8,662 nt of DNA from contig JAUXFR010000040.1 of NCBI GenBank assembly GCA_030622805.1, forward strand, positions 1 through 8,662, written 5' to 3'. The position numbers and the translations under genes are program-made. Origin of the DNA: Anaerolineae bacterium. GTDB lineage: Bacteria; Chloroflexota; Anaerolineae; Anaerolineales; UBA4823. Shown here piece by piece: positions 7,135 through 8,662 of this stretch. The first letter of the stretch is position 1; the number at the start of each line of letters is the position of its first letter. The notes beneath the pieces were generated by a model. It was given only the letters and a program-made list of their open reading frames with translations, did not search any database and had not been told where the DNA came from.

Positions 7135-7319
7135 ATAAACCGGGCAAACGCATTGCCCTTTCTTGGTGGTCCGAACGCCTGATCCCCGTCTTGTAGGTCA
7201 TTCTGGTTTTAGTAATAATCGCATGCCTGGTACTTGAGCGTGGCTATGTTGATGGCTGCCTGGCTCTCTGGGAACGGTTTATTTGCTGGTCTGCACTGAC
7301 CCTGATATATTTTTCGTAA
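7131..7319 (+). pseudogene. Small membrane-protein ORF interrupted by an in-frame TAG
   Basis: An ATG overlapping the HTH stop (ATGA) opens a frame reading MNKPGKRIALSWWSERLIPVL, then TAG at 7194-7196. It then continues in the same frame for 40 codons to a TAA at 7317-7319. The part after the amber codon starts VILVLVIIACLVLERGY, an evident membrane segment, and ends with a second hydrophobic stretch (FICWSALTLIYFS). The basic N-terminus, the TM segment across the stop and the coupled start resemble a 62-residue single- or double-pass membrane protein broken by one base change. No ATG, GTG or TTG follows the stop in frame that could restart it. The alternative is chance openness of non-coding sequence, which the overlapping hairpin supports. 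I do not recognise a family. Confidence 0.35.
7142..7164 (+). terminator. Terminator-like hairpin after the HTH gene
   Basis: GGGCAA (7142-7147) pairs perfectly with TTGCCC (7153-7158) around the loop ACGCA, followed by TTTCTT. It starts eight bases after the HTH stop codon. The stem is six pairs and the T-tract is interrupted, so termination is probably partial. It also lies inside the amber-interrupted small ORF, which weakens the case that the latter is a working gene. Confidence 0.45.
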
Positions 7320-7348
7320 ATGAAGCGTGAGTGACTTATGCTTGCGTT

Positions 7349-7377
7349 TTCTTAATTTATTTCTGTAGTGGTAGAAT
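7349..7377 (+). promoter_or_regulatory. Candidate promoter of the DUF6391-type gene
   Basis: TAGAAT at 7372-7377 matches the -10 consensus at five of six bases. The -35 position 17 bases upstream is only TTCTTA. Initiation near 7384 gives a leader of about 29 bases that contains the GGAG site. This would exclude the in-frame GTG at 7368 as the start of the next gene. Confidence 0.4.
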
Positions 7378-7403
7378 GTGTTGGTTGTACCAAGGATAAA
7401 TTT

Positions 7404-7407
7404 GGAG
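7404..7407 (+). promoter_or_regulatory. Ribosome binding site that sets the DUF6391-type gene start
   Basis: GGAG lies five bases before the ATG at 7413. This supports that ATG over the upstream GTG at 7368, which would add 15 cysteine-containing residues with no visible Shine-Dalgarno site. Confidence 0.5.
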
Positions 7408-7412
7408 TAATA

Positions 7413-7946
7413 ATGACAAATTCTGTATCAAAATCTCTACAAACATTAATGGACATTCCAGCGCTATCACGAGTCAGGCGCAACCATGGACTTGAGCATG
7501 CCACACTTCATGTGCTTGCGGAGCGTTGCCCCAGAACAAGCGTGGCTGGGCACTCTGATTTTAACGGTTTCTGGATCATTGGCGACGTATCTATTGAGGA
7601 CATTTATGGTGCTGTTCGCACGGCATTGCAGCGGTTGCGGAGCGGTGAGCGAGAACTCGCTGTGCACCCAAATTGCGGTACTAACTTCGCCACCTCTGGC
7701 GTGGCTGCTGGTCTGGCGGCTTCGCTGGTCATGTTCGGAGCTGGTCGACGTTTGCGGGATAAATTGGAGCGAGTGCCGCTGGCGATTACCCTGGCAACCA
7801 TCGCCCTGATAGCCGCCCAGCCCTTGGGTATGCGTATCCAGCGCCAGGTTACCACCTCCGGTGACCCGCAAGGGCTCGAAATTCTCGAGATCAAACCCAC
7901 CAAACGGGGGCGTATCAACGCGTATCGCATCGTTACCACAGGCTGA
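7413..7946 (+). CDS. DUF6391-type protein with HxxEH and HPNCG motifs
   Basis: The 177-residue product has RRNHGLEHAT at 22-31, GFWIIGDVSIEDI at 52-64 and HPNCGTN at 85-91. Two hydrophobic segments (about 92-111 and 121-138) follow, then a soluble tail. This combination matches the domain of unknown function I know as DUF6391 from cyanobacteria and Chloroflexota. No function is established. The invariant-looking H25, E28, H29, H85 and C88 are potential metal ligands, and HGLEH has the HxxEH form of inverted zincins, but no peptidase family is otherwise recognisable. The conserved part probably sits on the cytoplasmic face before the two membrane segments. holA starts seven bases after the stop, so the two are likely co-transcribed. 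The family assignment is from memory of the motif pattern. Confidence 0.72.
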   Translation: MTNSVSKSLQTLMDIPALSRVRRNHGLEHATLHVLAERCPRTSVAGHSDFNGFWIIGDVSIEDIYGAVRTALQRLRSGERELAVHPNCGTNFATSGVAAGLAASLVMFGAGRRLRDKLERVPLAITLATIALIAAQPLGMRIQRQVTTSGDPQGLEILEIKPTKRGRINAYRIVTTG

Positions 7947-7953
7947 TTCGCCC

Positions 7954-8662
7954 ATGTCGAAGCCTGTACCGGTTGTCTACATCCTGCATGGGGATGACGA
8001 ATACGCGATAAACTGTTTTATTGATGAGATCGAGACCAGGTTGGGTGATCCTGCTGCGGCGATGATGAACATCACCCGTCTGGACGGACGTTCGCTTCAG
8101 CTTGAAGAGCTTCGCTCTGTAGTAAACGCTGTGCCATTTTTAACCCGGCGACGTTTGGTGGTGCTCACCCACCCGCGTGCTCGATTAAACAGCCCGGCTG
8201 AACGCGAGAAATTTATTTCACTTTTAGAGCAAATCCCTCAGTCCACGGCATTAATACTTGTGGAAAATCATCCATTGACGAGTGAACGAGACAAGCGGCG
8301 CGGTGAAATTCACTGGTTGGAAGCATGGGCAGGGGGGAATAAGGAGCTGGCATTTGTCCGTGTATTCCATCTGCCAAAGGGTGGTGCCATGGGACGCTGG
8401 ATTCAGGAGCAGGCTCAGTCAACGGGAGGCAGTTTTACGCCTCAGGCTGCGGTATTACTAGCCAGTCTGGTTGGAGAAGATACGCGGCTCGTAGATCAAG
8501 AAATCCAAAAATTGCTGGCTTATGTTAATTATATGCGTCCAGTTGAACCGGAAGATGTGGAAAAGCTGACCGCTGTCGTTGCGCAGGGGGATATTTTTGC
8601 CATGGTGGATGCGCTTGGGAATCAGGACGGAAAGAGCGCGATTGGAATGCTGCATCGTCTGC
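7954..8662 (+). CDS. holA: DNA polymerase III delta subunit, 5' part (runs off the right edge)
   Basis: The delta subunit is the wrench of the clamp loader: it binds the beta clamp and opens it so that the clamp can be loaded on primed DNA. The frame opens at ATG 7954 and continues for 236 codons to the edge, about two thirds of the usual length. It begins VVYILHGDDEYAINCFIDEI, the typical N-terminal strand and loop. It then has a FLTRRRLVVLTHPR segment (about residues 65-78), GEDTRLVDQEIQKLLAYV in the domain II lid and GDIFAMVDALGNQDGKSAI near the edge, which is the usual start of the C-terminal collar domain. No clear Shine-Dalgarno site precedes the ATG, and the upstream gene ends seven bases earlier, so translation may be coupled. 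There is no frame damage in the visible part. Confidence 0.9.
   Translation, partial: MSKPVPVVYILHGDDEYAINCFIDEIETRLGDPAAAMMNITRLDGRSLQLEELRSVVNAVPFLTRRRLVVLTHPRARLNSPAEREKFISLLEQIPQSTALILVENHPLTSERDKRRGEIHWLEAWAGGNKELAFVRVFHLPKGGAMGRWIQEQAQSTGGSFTPQAAVLLASLVGEDTRLVDQEIQKLLAYVNYMRPVEPEDVEKLTAVVAQGDIFAMVDALGNQDGKSAIGMLHRL

Noticed and set aside
7467..7955. 162-codon minus-strand ORF opposite the DUF6391-type gene
   Set aside because: The plus-strand frame has a ribosome site and conserved motifs. The antisense product has no coherent hydrophobic or domain pattern.

Overview
The window looks like an ordinary chromosomal stretch from a Chloroflexota bacterium, most likely an Anaerolineae relative. 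This is inferred from the type of proteins present: a large membrane protein with a WDDW loop and a TPR-like tail, a DUF6391-type protein, and a PucC-like transporter beside a MerR-type regulator. It does not rest on any RNA marker. I see no rRNA, tRNA, CRISPR array, insertion sequence or phage gene.

Layout, left to right. Positions 1-155 hold the first 51 codons of a leftward gene whose N-terminus resembles the GH20 beta-N-acetylhexosaminidase N-terminal domain. Positions 156-505 are a divergent intergenic region with a promoter facing each way. The rightward promoter has a perfect TATAAT so close to the radA ATG that the transcript should be leaderless or nearly so. radA (506-1945), a GT-C-like membrane glycosyltransferase gene (1945-4017) and a dus-family tRNA-dihydrouridine synthase gene (4019-4984) follow at junctions of 1 nt or less and look like one operon. 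Positions 4985-5190 hold a weak hairpin and candidate promoter elements.

A second rightward block starts with a 12-TM PucC/BCD-family major facilitator (5191-6498). Twelve bases later comes a MerR-type HTH protein with an unassigned helical C-terminal domain (6511-7134). Immediately after it lie a terminator-like hairpin and a small, amber-interrupted membrane ORF remnant (7131-7319). A DUF6391-type protein with conserved His/Cys motifs (7413-7946) and the 5' two-thirds of holA (DNA polymerase III delta, 7954 to the right edge) complete the window.

Housekeeping functions (RadA recombination mediator, Dus tRNA modification, HolA clamp loading) are therefore interleaved with poorly characterised membrane and regulatory genes. 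The least explained part is the transporter-regulator pair at 5191-7134 and the material just downstream. No clear novel multi-gene defence or mobile system is visible.
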